DNA of 64,000 bases, from positions 124,001 to 188,000 of the forward strand of contig JAEYPT010000006.1 in the NCBI GenBank assembly GCA_023410445.1, in the 5' to 3' direction. How positions within the stretch are numbered: the stretch's first letter is position 1; each line of letters starts with the position of its first letter. This DNA comes from Bacillota bacterium (lineage in GTDB: Bacteria; Bacillota; Clostridia; Oscillospirales; Acutalibacteraceae). The notes beneath the pieces were generated by a model that was not told where the DNA came from, made no database searches, and saw only the letters and a list, made by a program, of their open reading frames with translations. Below, piece after piece: positions 46,401 through 53,244 of this stretch. The translations under genes and the position numbers were made by a program.

Positions 46401-46647
46401 CGTTAAGCTGACCGGCGTTTCCGGCACAACCATCAAAGCGTATTCCTCCACGCAGGGCGTCGCGGACGTCACCGTCCTGAAGAACGGCAATGTGAAAGCA
46501 GTCGGCCTGAAAGCAGGAATGACCTACATTATGATTGATGTTTACGACAGCAAGAAAAAAGTTCTCACCCACGCTTCCGTTCGCCTGACGGTGAAAAACA
46601 GCGTAAAACCGAACGGGAATTCCGCAAGACAGTACGGACTGTTCTAA
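43495..46647 (+). CDS. Exported Ig-repeat surface protein with shared C-terminal tail
   Basis: A 1050-residue secreted protein, GTG start after GAGGTAAATA. Signal peptide 1-29 (VSLILSAAVLLSPTIYSGAFA). Then an immunoglobulin-like domain (VSGSGNFLYSWYKNNQPIEV), four Big_6-type bacterial Ig repeats (TVNPVKYTDTKVTGTTDPGA pattern), two larger Ig-like modules (SPVAGTYTFHAVLDSGYTGEG), a Ser/Asn/His linker, and a roughly 350-residue C-terminal region homologous to that of the LRR protein at 35583, including a YTLAPGNSYVTGVKLTG module and final RQYGLF. It likely is an adhesin or scaffold. The C-terminal region is a candidate cell-surface anchor, since no known anchor motif is present. Confidence 0.8.
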   Translation: MNIAAKKAVSLILSAAVLLSPTIYSGAFAASETTSLQTGTAGNYSGQYSMDIARSLAGATGPTITQDLQDQTVNIGDKVVLSISVSGSGNFLYSWYKNNQPIEVDSIHPTHTIASASTSDEGNYFAFVRNLDNGDTATSSTMKLTVNSIAAPKVNPVECTDTAVTGTAQPDSTVTVEYLDGSPAGTATADSTGAFTVPIRAMPVGATLIVIASANGIKSPTTSFTVGIPAPKVNPVKYSDTKVTGTTQPGASINVKWLNDLPLGSTTADSTGAFSMPISAMSAGTMLDITASLDGNTSPTTSVVVSGVSAPTVNPVKYTDTKVTGTTDPGAQISVEFEDRSSVLGNGKADANGAFSVPICNQSAGTIILVFATAGGKESPATSVKVGMGTVVTGFAALGDTVKNQSVSAGAIVSHLNFPENLTVTGEGITGKLIHVTAWTCSNYNSSVAGIYTFHPTIDNHYTGEGYVDSGFSVTGDLPTITVTVKSASSPTVTVNPVKSSDAAVTGTTQPGATVTVKWASSGLPVGNATANSTGAFSVPMSAQPAGTVLLVTSFLNGDTSPAARIVVGDSSSEKPVISGFSDLGNTVKNQTFSISDVLTSLKLPEKLAVIGSGITGMWVRVSAWVCSTFTSPVAGTYTFHAVLDSGYTGEGYVDSGYTLASLVNPPTITVTVKDNNSNNPSNGGSSDHSTHTSSQPVAPHTETQVNPTGNTATVTTVADSVTQSGDTAQIAVTIPSVTVDTTGTNASLNASQKASVSIDLPKDAILQQFAAKKDVDLTLTVPHAVAQDTTPNLAVTIKASADIIAAAKADATDVTIHIKDADTQQLTYSWTFKGADLAKSTTPVTDVNISMSIRLTTEVAQVNKVTPTNKGLVLMFDHSGVLPSVASVTFSAKEKGFQPGQKLFFYYYNPKTGQIDAQNQEYTVGPDGMVTVQIFHCSNYVLLPNKARTIALDTRAYTLAPGNSYVTGVKLTGVSGTTIKAYSSTQGVADVTVLKNGNVKAVGLKAGMTYIMIDVYDSKKKVLTHASVRLTVKNSVKPNGNSARQYGLF

Positions 46648-46677
46648 GCGGAACCAGTCACAGAATTAAAGTCCGAA

Positions 46678-46725
46678 AACCTCTGGGGCAGGAAAACTCA
46701 TCCTGCCCCAGAGGTTTTCGTTTTA
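46678..46725 (+). terminator. Terminator of the Ig-repeat gene
   Basis: AACCTCTGGGGCAGGA and TCCTGCCCCAGAGGTT form a perfect 16-bp stem followed by TTCGTTTTA. Confidence 0.88.
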
Positions 46726-46870
46726 TGTCCGGATTCACGCGGAGCTGTTTTTCGTTTTCAGAACAAGCTTCACAAAAATCGAAACAAGCATAATATAGCT
46801 TAAATAGAATAACCGGCCGAAGAACGGAACGGAACGACTTCCGGAATTAACGGATAAGGAGAACCCTCTC

Positions 46871-47740
46871 ATGCTGAACGATCAAGATTTTATACGGCTG
46901 TCTATCGAAAACAATTTGTTCTGGGCCCGTATCATGAAGGAACACGCGATTTTTATTGAAAGCAGCATGCCTGCGTCACAAACACAGCTGGCCGCGCAGG
47001 CCGACCAGTTCAAGCAGCAGTTCGAGCGCATTCTGGCGGAATCCATCCGGCTGGCAAACAGCGTCGTATCGGTCAGGGCGCTTCAGTCCGGGCAGTATTT
47101 CACCCGATTTACGGAAGCGGCGGAGCAGGCGACGCAGCAGCTGACGGGCATTGAAATCAACTCCAGCCTGACCAAGGCCGAGTACAACATTCAGCCCTCC
47201 GGCTCCTATGCTCCCGCACAGCCAACCGCGCAGAATGTCTTTAGCCTTAATCAGTTCATACTGGAGCAGATCAACGCCTTCGCAAAGTTTAAATCCGATC
47301 TGTATAATGCACAGGCCTCCTGCCGGATTTTCACCTTCCTTTATACTTCCGTCTACGAACATGTCTTCCACGAAGCGCGCAAGTATATGGAGATTCTCTC
47401 CGGGCTGCAAAAACGGGACGAAAACTATAACAAGGACTTTGAATCGTTCTGGAACCAGCACATGTCGGATCACGCCAAAGTAATGCGCGGGCTGTTCGAC
47501 CCCACCGAGGCGGAGCACTTCAATACAGCGGACGGCTTTGCCAAAACCTTCGATGCGATCATCAAAAAACGGAACGCGGACCGTTCGGAAGAGCTCACGG
47601 CAACCCGGGCATTAAGTGAGTTCAAGGCAGCCACAACGCAGGAGATTTTGGAGTGCAAAGTAAAATCGCTGATGTCGCCGCTGTTCACCGACCATATCCT
47701 GCGGGAAGCCTTGTACTACATTTTCCTGCTGCAATCGTAG
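46871..47740 (+). CDS. DUF2935 family protein
   Basis: A 289-residue mostly helical soluble protein with the DUF2935 pattern: N-terminal LSIENNLFWARIMKEHAIFIE and the second half with FWNQHMSDHAKVMRGL, both containing histidine/glutamate positions arranged like a metal-binding four-helix bundle. The family is common in clostridia and bacilli and its function is unknown. Start follows AAGGAG. It is a single gene with its own terminator. Confidence 0.85.
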   Translation: MLNDQDFIRLSIENNLFWARIMKEHAIFIESSMPASQTQLAAQADQFKQQFERILAESIRLANSVVSVRALQSGQYFTRFTEAAEQATQQLTGIEINSSLTKAEYNIQPSGSYAPAQPTAQNVFSLNQFILEQINAFAKFKSDLYNAQASCRIFTFLYTSVYEHVFHEARKYMEILSGLQKRDENYNKDFESFWNQHMSDHAKVMRGLFDPTEAEHFNTADGFAKTFDAIIKKRNADRSEELTATRALSEFKAATTQEILECKVKSLMSPLFTDHILREALYYIFLLQS

Positions 47741-47746
47741 TTTTCT

Positions 47747-47776
47747 TCAGCCGCCGATTTTCGGCGGCTGATTTTA
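47747..47776. terminator. Bidirectional terminator between DUF2935 and ligD
   Basis: TCAGCCGCCGA and TCGGCGGCTGA form a perfect 11-bp stem followed by TTTTAT, between two convergent genes. Confidence 0.8.
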
Positions 47777-47800
47777 TACGCAAAGTATTTTATTTTAAAC

Positions 47801-50242
47801 TCACTTCAGCCGCTGTTGAATTCCAAAAAAGCCCTTCCAGGGGTCTTCCGCCTCAATCCGTTTCAGCGCGTCCGCCATACCGACACCGTCCGGAGCCACG
47901 GTGTCAAGCTCCTCCCAGAGAATGGGCATGGACACCTTTGCCCCTTTCCTTGCCCGCAGGGAATAGGGAGCTATGCTGGTGGCGCCGCGGGCGTTTCGAA
48001 TCCAGTCGATAAAAATCCGGTTCTTCCGCTTCTCCTTCCGGATATTGCTGGTGTAGCGGTCCGGCCATTTTTGCTCCATCACCTCGGCGATGTGTTTGGC
48101 AAAATCGTGAAACGCGTCCCAGTCCGCCGAAGGCTGAAACGGAACCACCACATGGTAGCCCTTTCCTCCGCTGGTTTTCAGGAAGGAGGTAAGCGAAAGC
48201 TGGTCGAGGATACTTCTGACGTCCTTCACGCCCTGTCGAACCTGCCCGAGCTCCATGCCTACATCCGGGTCAAGGTCGAACACCATCATGTCCGGTTTTT
48301 CCGGAGCATCCGACCTGCTCCCCCACACGTGAAACTCCAACGTGCCCATCTGCGCTTCGGAAATCAGGCCGGAGACATTCTCGATATAAAAATACTCCTC
48401 CTGTTCCCCGTCTCCTCCGGGAACCGTGATGGGCACGATCCCTTTGCTGTCCGGGCCGGGATGTTTTTTAAAAAAGCAGGTCTGACCGATCCCCTTCGGG
48501 CAGCGCACAATGCTTAACAGCCGATGGGCCACATAAGGCAGCATACGGGATGCCGCCTGCTCGTAATAGCGAATTACCTCCTCCTTGGTGATTTTGGGGT
48601 CTTCGAACAGGATTTTATCCGGATGGGTAATCTTGACCCCTTCGATTAGGATGGTACCTGCTGTCTCCATTGCTGTTTTCCTTTCCGCTGCGGGCGAAGA
48701 AAGTTCCTCCTCATCCACCGCTTCTTTCCGGACCGATTTCGGGTCCTTATCCGTGCGCAGGCCCTGAAAGCTCGCCTGCCGAAGTAAATTCTCGCCGGTC
48801 CACTGTGCGAACCGGATTTCCGCCACAAGCCGAGGTTCCAGCCAGAAAATCCGCTCGTTCGCCCTCTTTTTCGGTTCCTGTCGGAACGGGCTGGTGCTTC
48901 TCATTACGTCTGCCAATGTTTTTTCGAGGTCCTCTTTACCGTGCTCACTCAGGCCCGTTCCCGCCCGACCGGCGTAAACCAGTTCTTCTCCTGCATAAAC
49001 GCCAAGCAGGAGGGAACTCACCCCGCTTGTACGCTTTTCGGTCCGAACATAGCCCCCGATGACGAATTCCTGCCGCTTTCCGCATTTCAGCTTGACCCAG
49101 TCGCCGTTTCTGGTGCCGCTGTACACGGAATCGGCTTTTTTACCTACAATGCCTTCCAGTTTTTCCCGACAGGCCGCTTCGAAACTCTCTTTGCCCATTC
49201 CTCGGACATGCGGGCTGTAGTGCAGGTTTTTCGGCGTGTTTTTGAAAAGAGCTTCCAACATTTCCTTCCGCTCAAGAAGCGGACGTGCCCGCAGATCCGC
49301 TCCATCCAACGCAAGAAGATCAAACACAATGTAGGCGAGGTTTTTGCCCTGCGGATGCCGAAGATAGCTTTGCAGGGCCTGAAAATCCGTTCGGCCACGT
49401 TCGTCCGTGACCGCCATTTCGCCATCCAGGACCATCGCCCTCCCGGCGGCCCAATCGGCCAGGGATTGGGCAACTGGTGCAAACCGCTCCGTATAATCGT
49501 TCCCGTTCCGGCTGACAAGCCGCACGCCACCGCTTTCCACAAACGCCAGAATCCGGTAGCCATCGTATTTTACTTCAAAGAGCCATTCCTCGCCTTCGGG
49601 GGCCTGACTGACCAGCTTTGCAAGCTGAACCTCGGCTTTATCAAAAGGGTTGTGCGGGAATTTTTCATCCTCGCCTTTCTCAATTTCCTCCACGGTGCGT
49701 CCGGTGCGGATGCTCACGGTAAAGCTGGAAATTCCCGCCTCGGGCTGGGCGTAATCATCCTTTTCCTTGAGCAGAAGCCAGTTGTTGTCATCTTCCCCCT
49801 CTTTCGCTTTCATGCGAACCAGAGCCCATTTTCCTTTCAGCCTTCGGCCGTTCAGGGAAAATTTCAGCGAGCCGCTGTGAAGCCCTTCCTCCGTATTCGT
49901 CTGCGGCTCCCAAGTTCCCTCATCCCAGAGCATCACGACCCCGCCACCATACTCGCCCTTCGGAATGACGCCCTCGAAGTTCCGGTATTCCAGCGGATGG
50001 TCTTCCACCCGCACGGCAAGCCGTTTGTCACGGATGCAGAAGGACGGGCCCTTGGGAACCGCCCAGCTTAACAGCGCACCGTCCCATTCCAGCCGGAAGT
50101 CGTAATGGTCGCGGCGGGCAAGGTGGCGCTGAACGACAAATTTCAGCAAGCCTTCGGTCTTTGCCGTGGAGGCCTCCGGCTCGTTCGTATTTTCAAAATT
50201 TCGTTTTCGACTGTAAGCCTCCAACTTCGCGTCCATTGCCAC
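47801..50242 (-). CDS. ligD: ATP-dependent DNA ligase LigD (PE-Lig-Pol)
   Basis: An 813-residue three-domain enzyme of bacterial non-homologous end joining. The order is 3'-phosphoesterase (about 1-170, HLARRDHYDFRLEWDGALLS and GVIPKGEYGGG), ATP-dependent ligase (about 205-510, catalytic Lys in FEVKYDGYRIL; VLDGEMAVTDE) and polymerase/primase (about 530-813, KITHPDKILF and DLDPDVGMELG with the metal-binding DxD-like pair). This PE-Lig-Pol order is known from Pseudomonas; Mycobacterium has Pol-PE-Lig and Bacillus Lig-Pol. The start ATG follows AAGGAGGAG. It is divergent from Ku. Confidence 0.95.
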   Translation of the reverse strand: MAMDAKLEAYSRKRNFENTNEPEASTAKTEGLLKFVVQRHLARRDHYDFRLEWDGALLSWAVPKGPSFCIRDKRLAVRVEDHPLEYRNFEGVIPKGEYGGGVVMLWDEGTWEPQTNTEEGLHSGSLKFSLNGRRLKGKWALVRMKAKEGEDDNNWLLLKEKDDYAQPEAGISSFTVSIRTGRTVEEIEKGEDEKFPHNPFDKAEVQLAKLVSQAPEGEEWLFEVKYDGYRILAFVESGGVRLVSRNGNDYTERFAPVAQSLADWAAGRAMVLDGEMAVTDERGRTDFQALQSYLRHPQGKNLAYIVFDLLALDGADLRARPLLERKEMLEALFKNTPKNLHYSPHVRGMGKESFEAACREKLEGIVGKKADSVYSGTRNGDWVKLKCGKRQEFVIGGYVRTEKRTSGVSSLLLGVYAGEELVYAGRAGTGLSEHGKEDLEKTLADVMRSTSPFRQEPKKRANERIFWLEPRLVAEIRFAQWTGENLLRQASFQGLRTDKDPKSVRKEAVDEEELSSPAAERKTAMETAGTILIEGVKITHPDKILFEDPKITKEEVIRYYEQAASRMLPYVAHRLLSIVRCPKGIGQTCFFKKHPGPDSKGIVPITVPGGDGEQEEYFYIENVSGLISEAQMGTLEFHVWGSRSDAPEKPDMMVFDLDPDVGMELGQVRQGVKDVRSILDQLSLTSFLKTSGGKGYHVVVPFQPSADWDAFHDFAKHIAEVMEQKWPDRYTSNIRKEKRKNRIFIDWIRNARGATSIAPYSLRARKGAKVSMPILWEELDTVAPDGVGMADALKRIEAEDPWKGFFGIQQRLK

Positions 50243-50385
50243 TCCTCCTTACCGACCGAAATCTTTCGAACGTACTCTCCGTATTATCCGCTTTCCAGGC
50301 AGATTTAATCCGTTCTTCTGAACGCGTCGGTCGCTCCGATTTAATTTTGGACGCTTTGGTTACACTAATCGCGGAGGTGGATTTC

Positions 50386-51207
50386 ATGCCGGCAGCACAT
50401 CATTCCGTAATTTCCTTCGGGCTTGTGGCGATTCCCGTGTCGATGTACACGGCCACGCAGGACAGCGACATTCATTTTAATCAGCTGCACAAGGAGGACC
50501 AAAGCCGTGTGCGGTATAAAAAGACCTGCGCCCACTGCGGTAAGGAATTAAAAACCGAAGATATCATCAAGGGTTATGAGTATGATAAGGACCACTACGT
50601 CGTGGTGACGGACGAAGAAATCGACAAGATCAAAACCGAAAAGGAGAAATCCATTCAGATTCTGCACTTCGCGCAGCTGAATCAGATTTCTCCCGTTTAT
50701 TACGATAAGACCTATCAGGCCGTGCCGGATAAGGGCGGAGAAAAAGCCTTTGAGCTTCTGCGGAGCGCGCTGATGCAGGAGCAGAAGGTTGCGATCGGCA
50801 AGACGGTTCTGGGCACGAAGGACACGCTGATGGCGATTATCCCGCGAGAAAACGGGGTTCTGATCTCCACCATGTTCTATCAGGACGACATTAAGGAGCT
50901 GCAAAAGTCCTACGAGATTCCCCAGCCGACCGAGCAGGAGTTTAAAATGGCTCAGGTGCTCATCAACTCGATGGACACGCCCTTCGACCCGTCTCAGTAC
51001 AAGGACGAGTATCAGGGCAGGCTCAAAGAACTGATCGAAAACAAAATTGCGGGCAAGGAAGTCGTTGCGGCAAATCCGGAGGAATCGGCCGGCAAGGTAA
51101 TCAACCTGATGGACGCGCTGAAAGCGAGCATTGAAAAACAGCAGGAAGAAAAAGCGGACAAAGGAAACGGTACCGCGAAGAAAACCGGCAAAAAGAAAGG
51201 CGCATAA
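50386..51207 (+). CDS. ku: Ku protein (non-homologous end joining)
   Basis: A 273-residue bacterial Ku: HSVISFGLVAIPVSMYTATQ, CAHCGKELKTEDIIKGYEYD and PVYYDKTYQAVPDKGGEKAF are characteristic, and the C-terminus is lysine-rich (AKKTGKKKGA), used for DNA and LigD contact. The start ATG at 50386 follows GGAGGTGG by 6 bases; a longer upstream frame crosses the promoter region and is rejected. Divergent ligD and ku share 143 bases of promoter region. In spore formers such pairs are often forespore-expressed. Confidence 0.95.
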   Translation: MPAAHHSVISFGLVAIPVSMYTATQDSDIHFNQLHKEDQSRVRYKKTCAHCGKELKTEDIIKGYEYDKDHYVVVTDEEIDKIKTEKEKSIQILHFAQLNQISPVYYDKTYQAVPDKGGEKAFELLRSALMQEQKVAIGKTVLGTKDTLMAIIPRENGVLISTMFYQDDIKELQKSYEIPQPTEQEFKMAQVLINSMDTPFDPSQYKDEYQGRLKELIENKIAGKEVVAANPEESAGKVINLMDALKASIEKQQEEKADKGNGTAKKTGKKKGA

Positions 51208-51235
51208 CCGACTCCTCCGCTGATCGACGTTTCAC

Positions 51236-51268
51236 GCCGGCGTTTCGATAAACGCCGGCCTTTTCTTT
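51236..51268 (+). terminator. Terminator of ku
   Basis: GCCGGCGTTT and AAACGCCGGC form a perfect 10-bp stem followed by CTTTTCTTT. Confidence 0.85.
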
Positions 51269-51306
51269 CCGACTGCAGCATGGTACAATATTCCATAAGA
51301 AAACGC

Positions 51307-51341
51307 CGTCCCCGCCCGGCAAAAAGCGCCGGGCGGGGACG
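51307..51341. other. Perfect 14-bp GC-rich hairpin without T-run
   Basis: CGTCCCCGCCCGGC, a 7-base loop AAAAAGC, and the complementary arm. It lies 31 bases ahead of the DUF3842 gene, so it may shape that gene's leader rather than terminate transcription. Confidence 0.6.
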
Positions 51342-51371
51342 GAAATTCAGGATGGAAAGCGTGGTCAATGT

Positions 51372-51815
51372 ATGACGATTCTGGTTGTGGACGGACAGGG
51401 CGGCGGAATGGGGAGCCGAATCATTCTGGAGCTTCGGGCGGTTCTCGGTGAAACCGTGAAAATTACCGCGGTCGGTACGAACTCCCTCGCTACCAGCTCC
51501 ATGCTGAAAGCGGGAGCAAACATGGGTGCAACGGGAGAAAACCCGGTGCTTTGCCATGCGCCCCGAACCGACGTGATTCTGGGCCCCATCGGAATCATTT
51601 CGGCCCACTCCATGCACGGTGAGATTACTCCGGCCATGGCCTCCGCCATTGCGGCTTCCGATGCCCGGAAAATTCTCGTTCCGGTTTCCAAATGCTCGAT
51701 TTCCGTCGCCGGAGTGGCAAACGCCCCTCTGGAAACCTATGTAAAACAAGCCGCCGAACTGGCGGTTCGCATGATTCACGAGGATACGGAAGAAGAAACC
51801 GGCTTTTGCCGCTAA
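51372..51815 (+). CDS. DUF3842 family protein
   Basis: A 147-residue protein starting MTILVVDGQGGGMGSRIIL, a Rossmann-like phosphate/dinucleotide loop (DGQGGGMG), with conserved TNSLATSSMLKAGAN and LGPIGIISAHSMHGEITP. It matches the clostridial DUF3842 family of unknown function. The ribosome binding site is weak. Convergent with the SGNH hydrolase gene. Confidence 0.85.
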   Translation: MTILVVDGQGGGMGSRIILELRAVLGETVKITAVGTNSLATSSMLKAGANMGATGENPVLCHAPRTDVILGPIGIISAHSMHGEITPAMASAIAASDARKILVPVSKCSISVAGVANAPLETYVKQAAELAVRMIHEDTEEETGFCR

Positions 51816-51833
51816 GCAGACTGATCGGCCGGG

Positions 51834-52472
51834 TTACGGCAGAATCTCCCGGACCTTTTGTGCCATAATCTCCGCAAGGAGCGCGTGGCCATCCTCATTC
51901 AAATGGCAGCCATCCGGCTGAAGGGCCAATTCGTAGGCTCCCGCATCGAGAAAAGGAAGGGAAAGCTTTTGGGCCAGCGCCCGGTACGCTCCGCCGAGCT
52001 GCCTTGACTTTTCCACCGATTCCAGGTCCATCTCCGGATCCTGCAAAGCCGCCTCCGTCATGGGGGGCGGAGCGACCAGAAGAATGGTCGCTTTACTGCC
52101 ATTCCCGTACAAGCAATCCCGTGTTTCGCGAAGCAGATGTTTCATGGAATCCGCGATTTCCCACACCGACGCATGGAACATGCGCTTGGTGTCGTTCGTA
52201 CCGAGCATCAGAATGATCAGGTCCAGCGGGCTTTGGGAAATCAGGCACGGCACCAGATAGCGCTCCGCGTTCCGCCACAGGCAAGCACCCTCGTCGAACC
52301 CGGTTGTTCGCCCGTTCAGTCCCTCCTCAAGGATTCGGTAGTCTTCCCCGAGCAGAATGGAAAGCCGCCCGGTCCAACGGATATTCTCCGGGTACCGTTC
52401 CCCACTTTCCGAAATATAACCCCACGTGTTGGAATCTCCAAAACAAAGAATTCGATGCAAATTTCTCATCAC
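51834..52472 (-). CDS. SGNH/GDSL-family hydrolase (arylesterase-like)
   Basis: A 212-residue cytosolic esterase: block I CFGDSNTWGY (Ser nucleophile), GLNGRTTGFDE (block II Gly), LMLGTNDTKRMF (block III Asn) and PDGCHLNEDGH (block V Asp-His). This subtype resembles small carbohydrate esterases and arylesterases with the tryptophan after GDSNT. No signal peptide is seen. Substrate unknown, possibly acylated sugars. Confidence 0.9.
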   Translation of the reverse strand: MMRNLHRILCFGDSNTWGYISESGERYPENIRWTGRLSILLGEDYRILEEGLNGRTTGFDEGACLWRNAERYLVPCLISQSPLDLIILMLGTNDTKRMFHASVWEIADSMKHLLRETRDCLYGNGSKATILLVAPPPMTEAALQDPEMDLESVEKSRQLGGAYRALAQKLSLPFLDAGAYELALQPDGCHLNEDGHALLAEIMAQKVREILP

Positions 52473-52647
52473 CTATTTTTTAAATCGTCTCCCGCTGAAA
52501 ACGCGGTATTCCACAGCAGCTTAAATAGCAATTTCAGTTTACCACACGCGGCCCGGAGCGGCAAATAGAATCTGCGGACAAGCGTGGCTCAGTTGATTGA
52601 CCGGGCATCGGCAAGAGAATAAAATCTCTGTTTTGACCGGATTAATC

Positions 52648-52676
52648 TTGACATCTTTTATCCAATATGGTAAAAA
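52648..52676 (+). promoter_or_regulatory. Promoter of the Rrf2-type regulator
   Basis: TTGACA (52648-52653), a 17-base spacer and TAAAAA (52671-52676), 30 bases ahead of the GTG start. Confidence 0.6.
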
Positions 52677-52705
52677 TAGATAGAGAGTTAAAAAGGAGGG
52701 CGTCC

Positions 52706-53116
52706 GTGCTTATTACCAAAGAGACTGACTACGCACTGCGAATTCTGCGGGCGCTGGCAAACGGAGAACAGCTTACCGCGACGGCGCTGGCCGAGGGAGA
52801 ACAGGTTCCGAAGCAGTTTGCTTACAAGATTCTGAAAAAGCTGGAAAAGGCCGGATTTGTCCGCATTCTTCGCGGCGCGGAAGGCGGCTGCTTTCTGACG
52901 GCCAACCTTAGACAGACTACCCTGTATCAGCTGATGCAGGCAATGGAGGAGGATTCCGCCATCAGCACCTGCATGAATCCGAATTACTCATGCCCATGGC
53001 GCAGCGCCCACGACGGCAGAACCTGCCGCACCCATCTGCATTTGCTGGCCATTCAGAAAAAGCTCGACCGGGAGCTGGACTCCCACGCCCTGCATGAAAT
53101 CCTGTTCGGCGACTGA
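52706..53116 (+). CDS. Rrf2-family transcriptional regulator with three cysteines
   Basis: A 136-residue winged-helix regulator: TKETDYALRILRALANGEQ, helix-turn-helix around PKQFAYKILKKLEKAGFVR, and wing RGAEGGCFLTA. A Cys-rich loop (C-x6-C-x10-C within CMNPNYSCPWRSAHDGRTCR) matches the Fe-S ligation region of IscR/NsrR-type Rrf2 proteins, which sense O2, NO or iron-sulfur status. GTG start at 52706 follows AAAGGAGG by 7 bases. It precedes the acyl-CoA dehydrogenase-rubredoxin/flavodiiron genes in the same direction and probably controls them. Confidence 0.88.
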   Translation: MLITKETDYALRILRALANGEQLTATALAEGEQVPKQFAYKILKKLEKAGFVRILRGAEGGCFLTANLRQTTLYQLMQAMEEDSAISTCMNPNYSCPWRSAHDGRTCRTHLHLLAIQKKLDRELDSHALHEILFGD

Positions 53117-53128
53117 ATTTTTTTATCC

Positions 53129-53220
53129 GCTATACTTGATAAAAACCATCAAGTATAGCAAGCCGGTTTGGTGAGCCGGAAATTAGCAGCCTTATATCTG
53201 GACAATATTTATCAAGTATT
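53129..53220 (+). promoter_or_regulatory. Perfect 12-bp inverted repeat plus half-site, candidate Rrf2 operator
   Basis: GCTATACTTGAT (53129-53140), 7 bases AAAAACC, and ATCAAGTATAGC (53148-53159) are exact inverted repeats. ATCAAGTATT recurs at 53211-53220, just before the gene start. There is no T-run after the repeat on the + strand, so an operator is more likely than a terminator. Confidence 0.6.
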
Positions 53221-53244
53221 AATATGGAAAGAAGGGGCAGCAGC

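Noticed and set aside
50161..50385. Extended Ku start upstream
   Set aside because: The frame runs through ligD's start and promoter; the ATG at 50386 has GGAGGTGG.
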